Below, piece after piece: positions 29,210 to 37,930 of a DNA stretch of 64,000 nt (the first letter of the stretch is position 1; each line of letters begins with the position of its first letter). The notes under the pieces were generated by a model. It was not told the DNA's origin. It saw only the letters and a program-made list of their open reading frames with translations, and searched no databases. The position numbers were made by a program, and so were the translations under genes. Source of the DNA: Cryomorphaceae bacterium BACL29 MAG-121220-bin8 (GTDB lineage Bacteria; Bacteroidota; Bacteroidia; Flavobacteriales; Flavobacteriaceae); contig CAJIYP010000003.1 in the NCBI GenBank assembly GCA_905181705.1, forward strand, positions 186,001-250,000, in the 5' to 3' direction.

Positions 29210-29488
29210 ATGCTAGAACTTAATTCCATACAAATTGATAGAGTAATAGAAATGGCCTGGGAAGACAGGACTCCATTTGAAGCAATTTTATTTCAATTCA
29301 ATCTAAGTGAGAAAGATGTTATTAAGTTAATGAGAACTAATTTAAAGCAATCAAGCTTTAAAAGATGGCGAAAAAGAGTGAATAGTGGAGTAAGTCAAAA
29401 GCATCTAAAAAAAAGGAATCCTGAAATTAATAGATTTAAATGTAGTCGACAAAAATCTATATCCGGAAATAAAATAAGTAAAAGGTAG
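29210..29488 (+). CDS. TIGR03643-like small protein
   Basis: 92 aa, DRVIEMAWEDRTPFEAILFQFNLSEKDVIKLMRTNLKQSSFKRWRKRV; last gene of the photolyase operon. Confidence 0.85.
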   Translation: MLELNSIQIDRVIEMAWEDRTPFEAILFQFNLSEKDVIKLMRTNLKQSSFKRWRKRVNSGVSQKHLKKRNPEINRFKCSRQKSISGNKISKR

Positions 29489-29492
29489 TTGC

Positions 29493-30800
29493 CTAAATTC
29501 TTTTAATATTTGCGCCTAAAGCCAATAGCCTACCATCAATATTTTCATAACCTCTATCAATTTGCTCAATATTATGTATAGTACTAGTTCCTTTTGCAGA
29601 AAGTGCAGCAATTAATAGTGATATTCCAGCTCTAATGTCTGGAGATACCATAGTAGTAGCTTTCAATTGGGACTTAAAGTCATGACCTATAACATTGGCT
29701 CTATGAGGATCACATAGAATAATTTTAGCACCCATATCAATTAATTTATCGACAAAAAATAATCTACTTTCAAACATTTTCTGGTGAATAAGTACGCTTC
29801 CTCTTGCTTGAGTTGCTACAACTAAAACTATACTTAATAAATCTGGTGTAAATCCTGGCCAAGGTGCATCCGAAATAGTAAGTACTGAGCCATCAATATA
29901 ATTTTGAATTTCATAACCGTTATTATGCTCTGGAATATAAATATCATCCTCTTTAATTTGAATTGTAATTCCTAGTTTCCTAAAAATATCCGGAATTTGA
30001 CCTAAATTTTCTAAACTAACGTTTTTAATTGTTATTTCACTTTTAGTCATAGCTGCCATTCCAATCCAGCTTCCTATTTCGATCATGTCAGGGAGAACTT
30101 TATGTGAACAACCATCTAGTGAATTAACTCCATGAATCTCTAGTAAATTAGAACCAATTCCGAAAATATTAGCGCCCATATTTACTAACATTTTACATAA
30201 CTGCTGAATATATGGCTCACAAGCTGCATTATAAATTTGTGTCTTTCCTTCAGCTAAACATGCTGCCATTAATATGTTTGCAGTTCCAGTAACAGAAGCT
30301 TGATCTAAGAGTATGTATGTACCTTTTAATTTTTTTGATTCAACACCATAAAAATGTTCTTCTCTATTGTATCTAAATGAAGCTCCTAATTTAATTAAAC
30401 CTAAGAAATGAGTATCTAACCTTCTTCTTCCAATTTTATCTCCCCCCGGCTTTGGAATATATCCTTTTCCGAAACGAGCTAACAAAGGACCAACAACCAT
30501 AATTGAGCCTCTTAAACTACTTCCTTTTTTCTTAAAAGCTTCAGATTGTAAATAATCTACATTAATATTATTTGCTTTAAAAGAATATTTGTTTTTAGAT
30601 AATTTATTAATCTTAACACCTAAAAATGATAAAAGATCTATTAGCTTGATTACATCAATTATGTCAGGTATGTTATCAATTACAACTTCTTTATCTGTAA
30701 GCAAAGTAGCACAAATGACTTGCAATGCTTCATTTTTTGCGCCTTGAGGGTGAATATCTCCATTTAGCTTAAGTCCACCTTCAATTAAAAAAGTACCCAT
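29493..30800 (-). CDS. murA: UDP-N-acetylglucosamine 1-carboxyvinyltransferase
   Basis: 435 aa, PQGAKNEALQVICATLLT, SPDIRAGISLLIAALSAKG. Confidence 0.95.
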   Translation of the reverse strand: MGTFLIEGGLKLNGDIHPQGAKNEALQVICATLLTDKEVVIDNIPDIIDVIKLIDLLSFLGVKINKLSKNKYSFKANNINVDYLQSEAFKKKGSSLRGSIMVVGPLLARFGKGYIPKPGGDKIGRRRLDTHFLGLIKLGASFRYNREEHFYGVESKKLKGTYILLDQASVTGTANILMAACLAEGKTQIYNAACEPYIQQLCKMLVNMGANIFGIGSNLLEIHGVNSLDGCSHKVLPDMIEIGSWIGMAAMTKSEITIKNVSLENLGQIPDIFRKLGITIQIKEDDIYIPEHNNGYEIQNYIDGSVLTISDAPWPGFTPDLLSIVLVVATQARGSVLIHQKMFESRLFFVDKLIDMGAKIILCDPHRANVIGHDFKSQLKATTMVSPDIRAGISLLIAALSAKGTSTIHNIEQIDRGYENIDGRLLALGANIKRI

Positions 30801-30811
30801 TTAAATAGATA

Positions 30812-31459
30812 TTAGTTATTATTTCTTTTTTTAAAATTACGATATGGCTTTTTATTCTTAGGTGGATGTTTAGTGAATTTTTTATTTGTTAGTTTAATTA
30901 AATTGTGTGATTCCGATAATGGTTTACTTGAACTATCTAAAACTAGCTTTCCATCTGAAAGTTCTAATAAATGACCAAAAATAACATCATTTTCAACAGT
31001 GTCTTTATTCCAATTTAAAAAACATTTTTTCATATGATTAGCTATAACATAAACTAACTCATTTTTCATTTCACCTTCCTCCCATCCAACAGCAACATCT
31101 ATCATTTTTTTAATATTATTTCCATAAAATCTATATTTAGGAAAGTTCTGAGGGTAGTTTAACTTGTCGGGTCTTTGAGAAAAAACTTCTTTAGATGGTA
31201 CTGGATAAGGTGAATCTACATCTAATTTGAAATCAGACATGATAAAGAGCTGATCCCAAAGTTTATGTTGAAAATCTGGAACATCTCTTAAGTGAGGGTT
31301 AAGATTACCCATTACTCCAATTATTGCTTTTGCAATTTTATTTCTTTCATTTTTATCTTGACACGCCAATGCTTGATCGATCATTTTATGAAGGTGTCTT
31401 CCATATTCTGGAATTATTAACTTCGTTCTTTCTGTGTTATATTCTAAATTATCTATCAA
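30812..31459 (-). CDS. DUF4290 protein
   Basis: 215 aa, LEYNTERTKLIIPEYGRHLHKMIDQA; adjacent to murA. Confidence 0.85.
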   Translation of the reverse strand: MIDNLEYNTERTKLIIPEYGRHLHKMIDQALACQDKNERNKIAKAIIGVMGNLNPHLRDVPDFQHKLWDQLFIMSDFKLDVDSPYPVPSKEVFSQRPDKLNYPQNFPKYRFYGNNIKKMIDVAVGWEEGEMKNELVYVIANHMKKCFLNWNKDTVENDVIFGHLLELSDGKLVLDSSSKPLSESHNLIKLTNKKFTKHPPKNKKPYRNFKKRNNN

Positions 31460-31510
31460 AATTTGGGTGATTTAAATATTAAAAGTTTTACAAATTTAAT
31501 AAATTAAAAC

Positions 31511-31795
31511 TCATAATGATATTATTCCATCTATTTGAGAGGCTAATTTATATTTTTGAATGATTTCATTAGGCGATTTCATCGTAGCTGTTATCGTTAT
31601 GCTAGTATAATTTTTAGATGATGAAATATTAGATGAAATTTCAGTATTAATATCCTTAAATAGATTCTTTACAAAATTAACATCAGATGAACTAGATTTT
31701 AAAATAAATTTAAACTTGTAAATAGAAGGCCAAACAGATGAGTCAGCGAGCTGTTTTTCTAATCTTTGATAAAAATCATCATTTTTATTCAACAT
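31511..31795 (-). CDS. DUF493 (YbeD-like) protein
   Basis: MLNKNDDFYQRLEKQLADSSVWPSIYKFKFILKSS start at 31795; the ORF track extends to 31936 into the divergent neighbour. Confidence 0.82.
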   Translation of the reverse strand: MLNKNDDFYQRLEKQLADSSVWPSIYKFKFILKSSSSDVNFVKNLFKDINTEISSNISSSKNYTSITITATMKSPNEIIQKYKLASQIDGIISL

Positions 31796-31844
31796 TATTT
31801 CAAATATATATATAAATAAAGTTTTATTAATTAATAAATTAGCA

Positions 31845-32378
31845 TTGATGAATTCTAAAAAAAAATTTGTGATCACGGGGGGTCCTGGATCTGGAAAAAC
31901 TAGCCTTATAAATGAATTCGAGAAAAGAAACTTCAATTGTGAACATGAAATAGTGAGGTTACTGACTATTAAAGGGAAAAAAGAAGGGTTTGATCAAGTT
32001 TTTCTTAAAAACCCACTAAACTTCACTAAAACATTATTAGATTTAAGAATAAGTCAGTACAATAAAAAACCAAAAAGCCAAATAACATTTTATGACAGAG
32101 GAGTTCACGATACCCTCGCTTATTTAAATTTTGTAAAAGCTAAAATTGATTTTAATTTAATAGAAAAATGTAAGTTAATAAAATACGATTTGGCTTTCAT
32201 TCTCCCACCTTGGGAGGAAATTTATCAAAAAGATGACTGTAGGTATGAAAATTTTGAAGAATCAACTAAGATATACTATGAAATAATTAAAATTTATGAA
32301 TTTTTTCAAATAGATACAATAATTTTAGAAAAAGATTCGATAATAAATAGAGTAAATAAAATTTTAAGTTATACATAA
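31845..32378 (+). CDS. AAA-family ATPase / NadR-like P-loop protein
   Basis: 177 aa, FVITGGPGSGKTSLINEFEKR; YDRGVHDTLAYL. Confidence 0.82.
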   Translation: MMNSKKKFVITGGPGSGKTSLINEFEKRNFNCEHEIVRLLTIKGKKEGFDQVFLKNPLNFTKTLLDLRISQYNKKPKSQITFYDRGVHDTLAYLNFVKAKIDFNLIEKCKLIKYDLAFILPPWEEIYQKDDCRYENFEESTKIYYEIIKIYEFFQIDTIILEKDSIINRVNKILSYT

Positions 32379-32391
32379 TTTAAAATATGAT

Positions 32392-33342
32392 TTGGAAATG
32401 AACAGTTTTAAAATAGTCTTTATGGGAACTCCAGACTTCGCTGTGGAAAGTCTAGATACACTATTAATAAATAATTATGAAATTAAGGCAGTGGTGACTG
32501 CACCAGATAAAAAATCCGGAAGAGGAAATAAAATTAATTTCTCAGAGGTAAAAAAATATAGTATTAAAAATAATTTAAGAATATTACAACCGTCAAACTT
32601 AAAAGAAGAAAGTTTCGTTAAGGAATTAAAACAAATTAATGCAGATATATTTATAGTCGTAGCTTTCAGAATGCTTCCCAAAACTGTTTGGGAAATACCA
32701 AAAAACGGCACAATTAACTTACACGCCTCATTGTTACCACAACTAAGAGGAGCAGCACCAATTCATTGGGCTATTATAAATGGTTTAAAAAACACAGGAG
32801 TAACTACTTTTTTTATAAATGAAAAAATTGATTTTGGTAACATTATAGAACAAAAAAAAATTAAAATTGATGACTCTGAAAATACAGGAAGTCTGTATAA
32901 GAAGTTAAAAAGAAATGGAAGTTTATTAATAATATCCACTTTAAAATTAATTATAAAAGGAGATTTTCAATCTATTGAACAAAATGATTTTAAATTTTTA
33001 ATTAAGGCTCCAAAATTAGATAAAGAAAACACTAGAATCAACTGGGAAAGTTCAGGATTAGAAATTTATAATATGATAAGAGGTTTGTCTCCTTACCCTA
33101 CAGCTTGGACTAAAGAAGAAAATAATAATAAAATAATTAAGTTATTCAAAGTGATTTTCAAAAAAGAACAAACATCAATTGAAAATAATGGAATGCTTTA
33201 TATAGATCAAAATTTGATCAAAATTTATGTAAAAGATGGATTTTTGGAGGTTTTAGAATTGCAAATTGAAGGGAAAAAAAAGATGTCATCCACTGAATTT
33301 ATAAATGGGTATAAAAACTATAATTCAACAAAGCTATTTTAA
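32392..33342 (+). CDS. fmt: Methionyl-tRNA formyltransferase
   Basis: 316 aa, VFMGTPDFAVESLDTLL, NLHASLLPQLRGAAPIHWAIINGLKNTGVTTF. Confidence 0.96.
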   Translation: MEMNSFKIVFMGTPDFAVESLDTLLINNYEIKAVVTAPDKKSGRGNKINFSEVKKYSIKNNLRILQPSNLKEESFVKELKQINADIFIVVAFRMLPKTVWEIPKNGTINLHASLLPQLRGAAPIHWAIINGLKNTGVTTFFINEKIDFGNIIEQKKIKIDDSENTGSLYKKLKRNGSLLIISTLKLIIKGDFQSIEQNDFKFLIKAPKLDKENTRINWESSGLEIYNMIRGLSPYPTAWTKEENNNKIIKLFKVIFKKEQTSIENNGMLYIDQNLIKIYVKDGFLEVLELQIEGKKKMSSTEFINGYKNYNSTKLF

Positions 33343-33355
33343 TTAAATATTTAAA

Positions 33356-33901
33356 TTGATAAAAAAAGGAAGTCTTTTAATAGCAGAACCAAATATCTTC
33401 ACTGAAAACAACTTTAGCAGATCAGTAATATTATTGGTGGAACACAATCAATCGGGCTCGGTAGGGTTTATTTTGAATAAAAAACTAGAATATTCTACAA
33501 AAGAATTATTACCTGATTTAAAGTATAAATTTCCTATTTATAATGGAGGACCAGTTGAAAAAAAAAATCTGTATTTTATTCATAATAAACCAAAACTAAT
33601 TAAAAATAGTTTTGAAATTAAAAATGGAATTTATTGGGGAGGAGATTTTACAACATTGAAAAATTCAATTAATGAAAATAAAATAAAAATAGATGATATT
33701 AAGTTTTTTATAGGTTACTCAGGATGGGAAGAAAATCAAATTGAGGAGGAAATGAATTCATCTTCTTGGATTATTAAAAATGAGTCATTATCAAATGAGT
33801 TATTACATAGTTGTAACAATATTTGGAGAGAAAATATAATAAAGCAAGGTGGTGACTATTTAATATGGGCAAACTTGCCTGAAAACCCTAACTACAATTA
33901 A
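33356..33901 (+). CDS. YqgE/AlgH family protein
   Basis: 181 aa from TTG; KGSLLIAEPNIFTENNFSRSVILLVEHNQSGSVGFILNK, GYSGWEENQIEEE. Confidence 0.93.
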   Translation: MIKKGSLLIAEPNIFTENNFSRSVILLVEHNQSGSVGFILNKKLEYSTKELLPDLKYKFPIYNGGPVEKKNLYFIHNKPKLIKNSFEIKNGIYWGGDFTTLKNSINENKIKIDDIKFFIGYSGWEENQIEEEMNSSSWIIKNESLSNELLHSCNNIWRENIIKQGGDYLIWANLPENPNYN

Positions 33902-34734
33902 AATTCTGTAACTTTTTTATTAAAATAACTTATCATAATATTTCCAACTTTATTAGAAAAAGATTTTCTTCTGTATTGAGTTACTGGGATAATTCCTGAA
34001 ATTGAATTTGTAACCCAAATTTCATCGGATGAAATTAACTCATAAGGTGAAAAATCTTTTTCTTCTATTTCATAATTTGGAACCTTATTTATCAAATCAA
34101 TAATCATTTTACGCATAATTCCATCCAGACAACCTGTTGAGGTCGTAGGTGTTTTAATATGATTTTTATTAACAATAAAAATATTACCATTTAGAAACTC
34201 TGCGACCAATTTATTGTCATTAAGTAATATGCAGTTTTGTAAATCATTTTCTTTAGCGTAGATGCTCCCTATGACATTAATAACCCTATTATTAGTTTTA
34301 ATATTAGATATTAAGTTAGACTGAATTTGATAATCTTTAAATAAGTCAACTTTATATTCTTCAGTATTAATTTTAAATAATTTCTGATCTGTTTTTTTTG
34401 AATTAATAACAAATACTGGAATGTTTTTTTCAGGTAAATATAATCCAGCTCCAGCTCTGTAAATTGTCAATCTGACTTTTCCTGAAAAAACCTCCTCTAA
34501 TTTAGAATTTGTTTTTTTAATTTCATTTTCAAAAAAATCTGGAGTATAATTATTTGGGATTTCAATTCTAAGGATCCTCATTGAAGACATTAATCTTAAA
34601 TAATGTTCCTCCCAAAAAATTATTCTATTATCTATAATTTTTATAGTTTCAAAAATAGAATCTCCATACAGAAAACCTCTATTGTTAAAATCATCAGAAG
34701 ATTGATCTTTAAAATTACCATTATAATTAATCAT
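33898..34734 (-). CDS. Aminotransferase class IV
   Basis: 278 aa, GFLYGDSIFETIKI, SISGIIPVTQYRRKSFS. Confidence 0.88.
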   Translation of the reverse strand: MINYNGNFKDQSSDDFNNRGFLYGDSIFETIKIIDNRIIFWEEHYLRLMSSMRILRIEIPNNYTPDFFENEIKKTNSKLEEVFSGKVRLTIYRAGAGLYLPEKNIPVFVINSKKTDQKLFKINTEEYKVDLFKDYQIQSNLISNIKTNNRVINVIGSIYAKENDLQNCILLNDNKLVAEFLNGNIFIVNKNHIKTPTTSTGCLDGIMRKMIIDLINKVPNYEIEEKDFSPYELISSDEIWVTNSISGIIPVTQYRRKSFSNKVGNIMISYFNKKVTEF

Positions 34735-34740
34735 TGACTA

Positions 34741-35133
34741 TTATGAAGAACCTAAAACTTGTTTTAAATCTGAAATTTGATTATCCCATAACATTTTAGT
34801 CTCCTCAATTTCATCTTTATAAGAAAAGTCTGTAACCATTAACGAAACATCTTTTGTTATTTCATCAACAACTATCCTGATTTCAAAGAAGCACTTGTCC
34901 TGATCTTCACTATCATCTAACCACCTAAATTTCACAAAATTATTTGATTTACTACTAATTAACTCTGCTTTTTCTTCAGAACCATCCCAAAAAAAAGAAA
35001 AAATAATTCCTCTGGAATTAACATTCTCAGCAAACCATTCTGAAAGTCCAGATGCAGAAGAAATATATTGATATAGCATCTGTGGAGATGCTTGAATAGG
35101 AAACTCTAACTCAAATTTTACTTTTAATTCCAT
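34741..35133 (-). CDS. START-like domain protein
   Basis: 130 aa, FELEFPIQASPQMLYQYISSASGLSEWFAENV. Confidence 0.88.
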   Translation of the reverse strand: MELKVKFELEFPIQASPQMLYQYISSASGLSEWFAENVNSRGIIFSFFWDGSEEKAELISSKSNNFVKFRWLDDSEDQDKCFFEIRIVVDEITKDVSLMVTDFSYKDEIEETKMLWDNQISDLKQVLGSS

Positions 35134-35164
35134 AGAGCGGCAATATATAGATTAAAGTTGATGT

Positions 35165-35180
35165 AAAAAAAAAAAAAAAA
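35165..35180. repeat. Poly(A)16 homopolymer
   Basis: Sixteen uninterrupted A between the START-domain gene and tRNA-Met; longest mononucleotide run I noticed. Confidence 0.9.
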
Positions 35181-35196
35181 TAATTTTTATTCTAAG

Positions 35197-35227
35197 TTTG
35201 AGTGTAGTTAATTTGTTTATATATTTA
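35197..35227 (+). promoter_or_regulatory. Bacteroidetes-type promoter for tRNA-Met
   Basis: TTTG (35197-35200), 19-nt spacer, TATATTTA (35220-35227), 14 nt before the tRNA. Confidence 0.5.
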
Positions 35228-35241
35228 CGCGCATTTATGAT

Positions 35242-35315
35242 GGCGAGGTAGCTCAGGTGGTTAGAGCGTCGGATTCATAACCCGGAGGTCGGGAGTTCGA
35301 GTCTCCCCCTCGCTA
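35242..35315 (+). tRNA. tRNA-Met (CAT)
   Basis: GGCGAGG/CCTCGCT acceptor, anticodon loop TTCATAA, GGGAGTTCGAGTCTCCC T-arm. Confidence 0.95.
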
Positions 35316-35320
35316 CTTTT

Positions 35321-36688
35321 TTATTTATCTTCAAATAAATCTGAATTCACTTTTATTATTGAATGACTAGATTGTGTTCCATTAATCATGTCTTTTATAA
35401 TAATTTCATTATTAAGGTTCTCATTTTCACCCATTAATATCGCATATTTCACCTTATGTTTATCTGCATAGGAAAACTGTTTATTTAATTTGATATTCTC
35501 TGGGTAAATGCTTATTTTTTTTCCATTTTTTCTTAACGAATTAATCAAAGGATATAATTTTTCAATATAATTAATACCAAAATTTATAACTATAATATCA
35601 TAACTAATATCTAAATGTTGAGGAAACATGTTTTCTTCTTCCATTTGAAGATAGATTCTATCTAGGCCAAAAGAAATCCCAACTCCACTAGTCATTTTCA
35701 TATTAAAAAGAGAAGTTAAATCATCATACCTACCCCCTCCACCTAATGAACCTAATTTCTTGTTAGATTTAGAAATGACTTCAATAATTGTTCCAGTATA
35801 ATAATTTAATCCTCTAGCTAAAGTTAAATCGAAAATAATTTCATTTTTAAGAGAATTATTTTTAGAAAAAAATTCTATTATAGTCTTCAAATCATCAATT
35901 CCTTTTTTAGTTTTGGGAGAATCATCAAATAAATCATCCAATTTTTGAATACTAATCTTTTTTTCACTTAATAAGCCTGATAATTTAGAAGTAGAAATAT
36001 TATGTATTGAATCTTTTATTTCTCTAACGGCATTATCAACTCCAATTTTATCAATTTTATCAATAATTGATATAAAGTCGTTTAATTTATTTTCAACGCC
36101 TATATAATTTGCTAATGCTGATAATAAAGAACGATGATTGATTTTAAAAACTATATCATCAAATCCTAGTTCAGAAAAAACACAATCATATAATTTTAAT
36201 AATTCAATTTCTTGAATTATTGAGTTAGAGCCTATTATATCAGCATCACATTGAGTAAACTCTTGGAATCTTCCGTGTTGAGGTCTATCAGCTCTCCATA
36301 CGTTTTGGATTTGAAAACGCTTAAATGGAAAAACTAATTCGTTCTGATGCTGTGACACGAACCTAGCTAGGGGGACGGTCAGGTCATATCTTAAACCTTT
36401 TTCACTAATTGAATCAATAAAAACTGATAATTTATTTTCTTTATAAGCCGTTATATCTGCCTTTTTTATTTTATCTCCAGAATTAAGTATTTTAAAAATC
36501 AATCTATCCCCTTCATTTCCATATTTACCAAGAAGCGTAGTGTTTCTTTCTAGAGCAGGTGTTTCAATCTGAAGAAAACCAAATAACTTGAAATTATTCT
36601 TAATAATATCTAAAATGTAATTACGCTTAGATAAAGTTGAGGGTAAAAAATCTCTAGTACCTTTAGGATTTGATGGTGATTTTGACAT
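35321..36688 (-). CDS. hisS: Histidyl-tRNA synthetase
   Basis: 455 aa, KGTRDFLPS, RADRPQHGRFQEFTQCDADIIG, ARGLNYYTGTIIEV. Confidence 0.96.
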   Translation of the reverse strand: MSKSPSNPKGTRDFLPSTLSKRNYILDIIKNNFKLFGFLQIETPALERNTTLLGKYGNEGDRLIFKILNSGDKIKKADITAYKENKLSVFIDSISEKGLRYDLTVPLARFVSQHQNELVFPFKRFQIQNVWRADRPQHGRFQEFTQCDADIIGSNSIIQEIELLKLYDCVFSELGFDDIVFKINHRSLLSALANYIGVENKLNDFISIIDKIDKIGVDNAVREIKDSIHNISTSKLSGLLSEKKISIQKLDDLFDDSPKTKKGIDDLKTIIEFFSKNNSLKNEIIFDLTLARGLNYYTGTIIEVISKSNKKLGSLGGGGRYDDLTSLFNMKMTSGVGISFGLDRIYLQMEEENMFPQHLDISYDIIVINFGINYIEKLYPLINSLRKNGKKISIYPENIKLNKQFSYADKHKVKYAILMGENENLNNEIIIKDMINGTQSSHSIIKVNSDLFEDK

Positions 36689-36770
36689 TTGATATTATGA
36701 AAGTATAAACAAATATCCAATTTTTTTAAAACAATCAGGAAATATGTATAAAAATTCTTTAATACTTAAT

Positions 36771-37223
36771 CTAATCTTGAGATTTAACTACTTCAAAAGA
36801 AATTTCATTTACAACATCACGATGAAGTCTTACTGAGGCTAAATATGTACCTAGTCTTTTGATTGTCCCACCTTGAATTTTAATTATTTTTTTGTCAAAT
36901 TCAAAACCAGAACTAGTTAATTCAGTATTCAGATCAGTATTTGATATTGATCCAAATAATTTACCTCCAGCACCAGATTTTGCAGAAATTTTAATTTCTA
37001 ATTTATCTAATTTTGTAGATATTTTTTTAGCTTCATCAATAACGTTCTTTTCTTTAAATTCTCTTTGTTTTATGTTTTCAGCTAAAACTTTTTTTGAAGA
37101 TGAAGTAGCTAAAATGGCTAAACCTTGAGGGATTAAAAAATTTCTTCCGAAACCATTTTTGACTAATACTATATCATCTTTAAAACCTAAATTAGGTACA
37201 TCATTTTTTAAAATTAATTCCAT
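36771..37223 (-). CDS. rplI: 50S ribosomal protein L9
   Basis: 150 aa, MELILKNDVPNLGFKDDIVLVKNGFGRNFLIPQGLA. Confidence 0.96.
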   Translation of the reverse strand: MELILKNDVPNLGFKDDIVLVKNGFGRNFLIPQGLAILATSSSKKVLAENIKQREFKEKNVIDEAKKISTKLDKLEIKISAKSGAGGKLFGSISNTDLNTELTSSGFEFDKKIIKIQGGTIKRLGTYLASVRLHRDVVNEISFEVVKSQD

Positions 37224-37228
37224 AATAA

Positions 37229-37522
37229 TTATTTTAACATGTCAGCTTGATAAGGTAATAGCGCTAAATGTCTTGCACGTTTAACAGCTACGGAAACTTT
37301 TCTTTGAAATTTTAAAGATGTTCCAGTTAAACGCCTAGGCAAAAGCTTACCTTGTTCGTTAATAAATCTTAAAAGAAAATCTGGATCTTTATAATCTAGA
37401 TATTTAATACCAGATCTTTTAAACATGCAATATTTTTTCTTGTCTTTAGTGGCAATATCTAGGGGAGTCAAATATCGAATTTCTCCCTGATTTCCTTTTC
37501 CTGCTTGATCTATTGATGACAT
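37229..37522 (-). CDS. rpsR: 30S ribosomal protein S18
   Basis: 97 aa, [42 protein letters not shown]. Confidence 0.96.
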   Translation of the reverse strand: MSSIDQAGKGNQGEIRYLTPLDIATKDKKKYCMFKRSGIKYLDYKDPDFLLRFINEQGKLLPRRLTGTSLKFQRKVSVAVKRARHLALLPYQADMLK

Positions 37523-37524
37523 AT

Positions 37525-37863
37525 CTATGCTTTTTTAGTATTACGTTCTCTTCTTTTAACTGACCATGCATCTGCAAACTTATCAAGTTTAACATTTAAG
37601 TAACGCATAATTCTTTCATCTCTTCTCAATTCAATTTCAAAAGAGTCTATTACAGTCGGTGGTGCTTTAAAATCAATAAGATTATAGAACCCACTTTTTT
37701 TATTTTGAATTGGGTAAGCTAATTTTTTTAAACCCCAGTGTTCAACTGAAATAATTTCTGCTCCTTTTTTAGATAAATAGTCTTCAAATTTTTTTACTGT
37801 CTCCTTTACCTGGTCGTCAGATAAAACGGGATTTAAAATGAAAACAGCTTCGTAATGGTTCAT
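37525..37863 (-). CDS. rpsF: 30S ribosomal protein S6
   Basis: [30 protein letters not shown]; start at 37863 preferred over the ORF-track start 37896. Confidence 0.95.
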   Translation of the reverse strand: MNHYEAVFILNPVLSDDQVKETVKKFEDYLSKKGAEIISVEHWGLKKLAYPIQNKKSGFYNLIDFKAPPTVIDSFEIELRRDERIMRYLNVKLDKFADAWSVKRRERNTKKA

Positions 37864-37885
37864 ATATTTTATTAAAAATTGGTCG

Positions 37886-37916
37886 CAAAAATACATTATT
37901 AAAATTGACTTGCAAA
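37886..37916 (-). promoter_or_regulatory. Bacteroidetes-type promoter for rpsF-rpsR-rplI
   Basis: Minus strand TTTG (37916-37913), 19-nt spacer, TATTTTTG (37893-37886), 22 nt upstream of rpsF. Confidence 0.6.
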
Positions 37917-37930
37917 ATTTGTGATAGAAT

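Noticed and set aside
35242-35315. A31-C39 mismatch in the tRNA-Met anticodon stem as an anomaly
   Set aside because: The same GATTCATAACCC arrangement is, as I recall, common in bacterial tRNA-Met.
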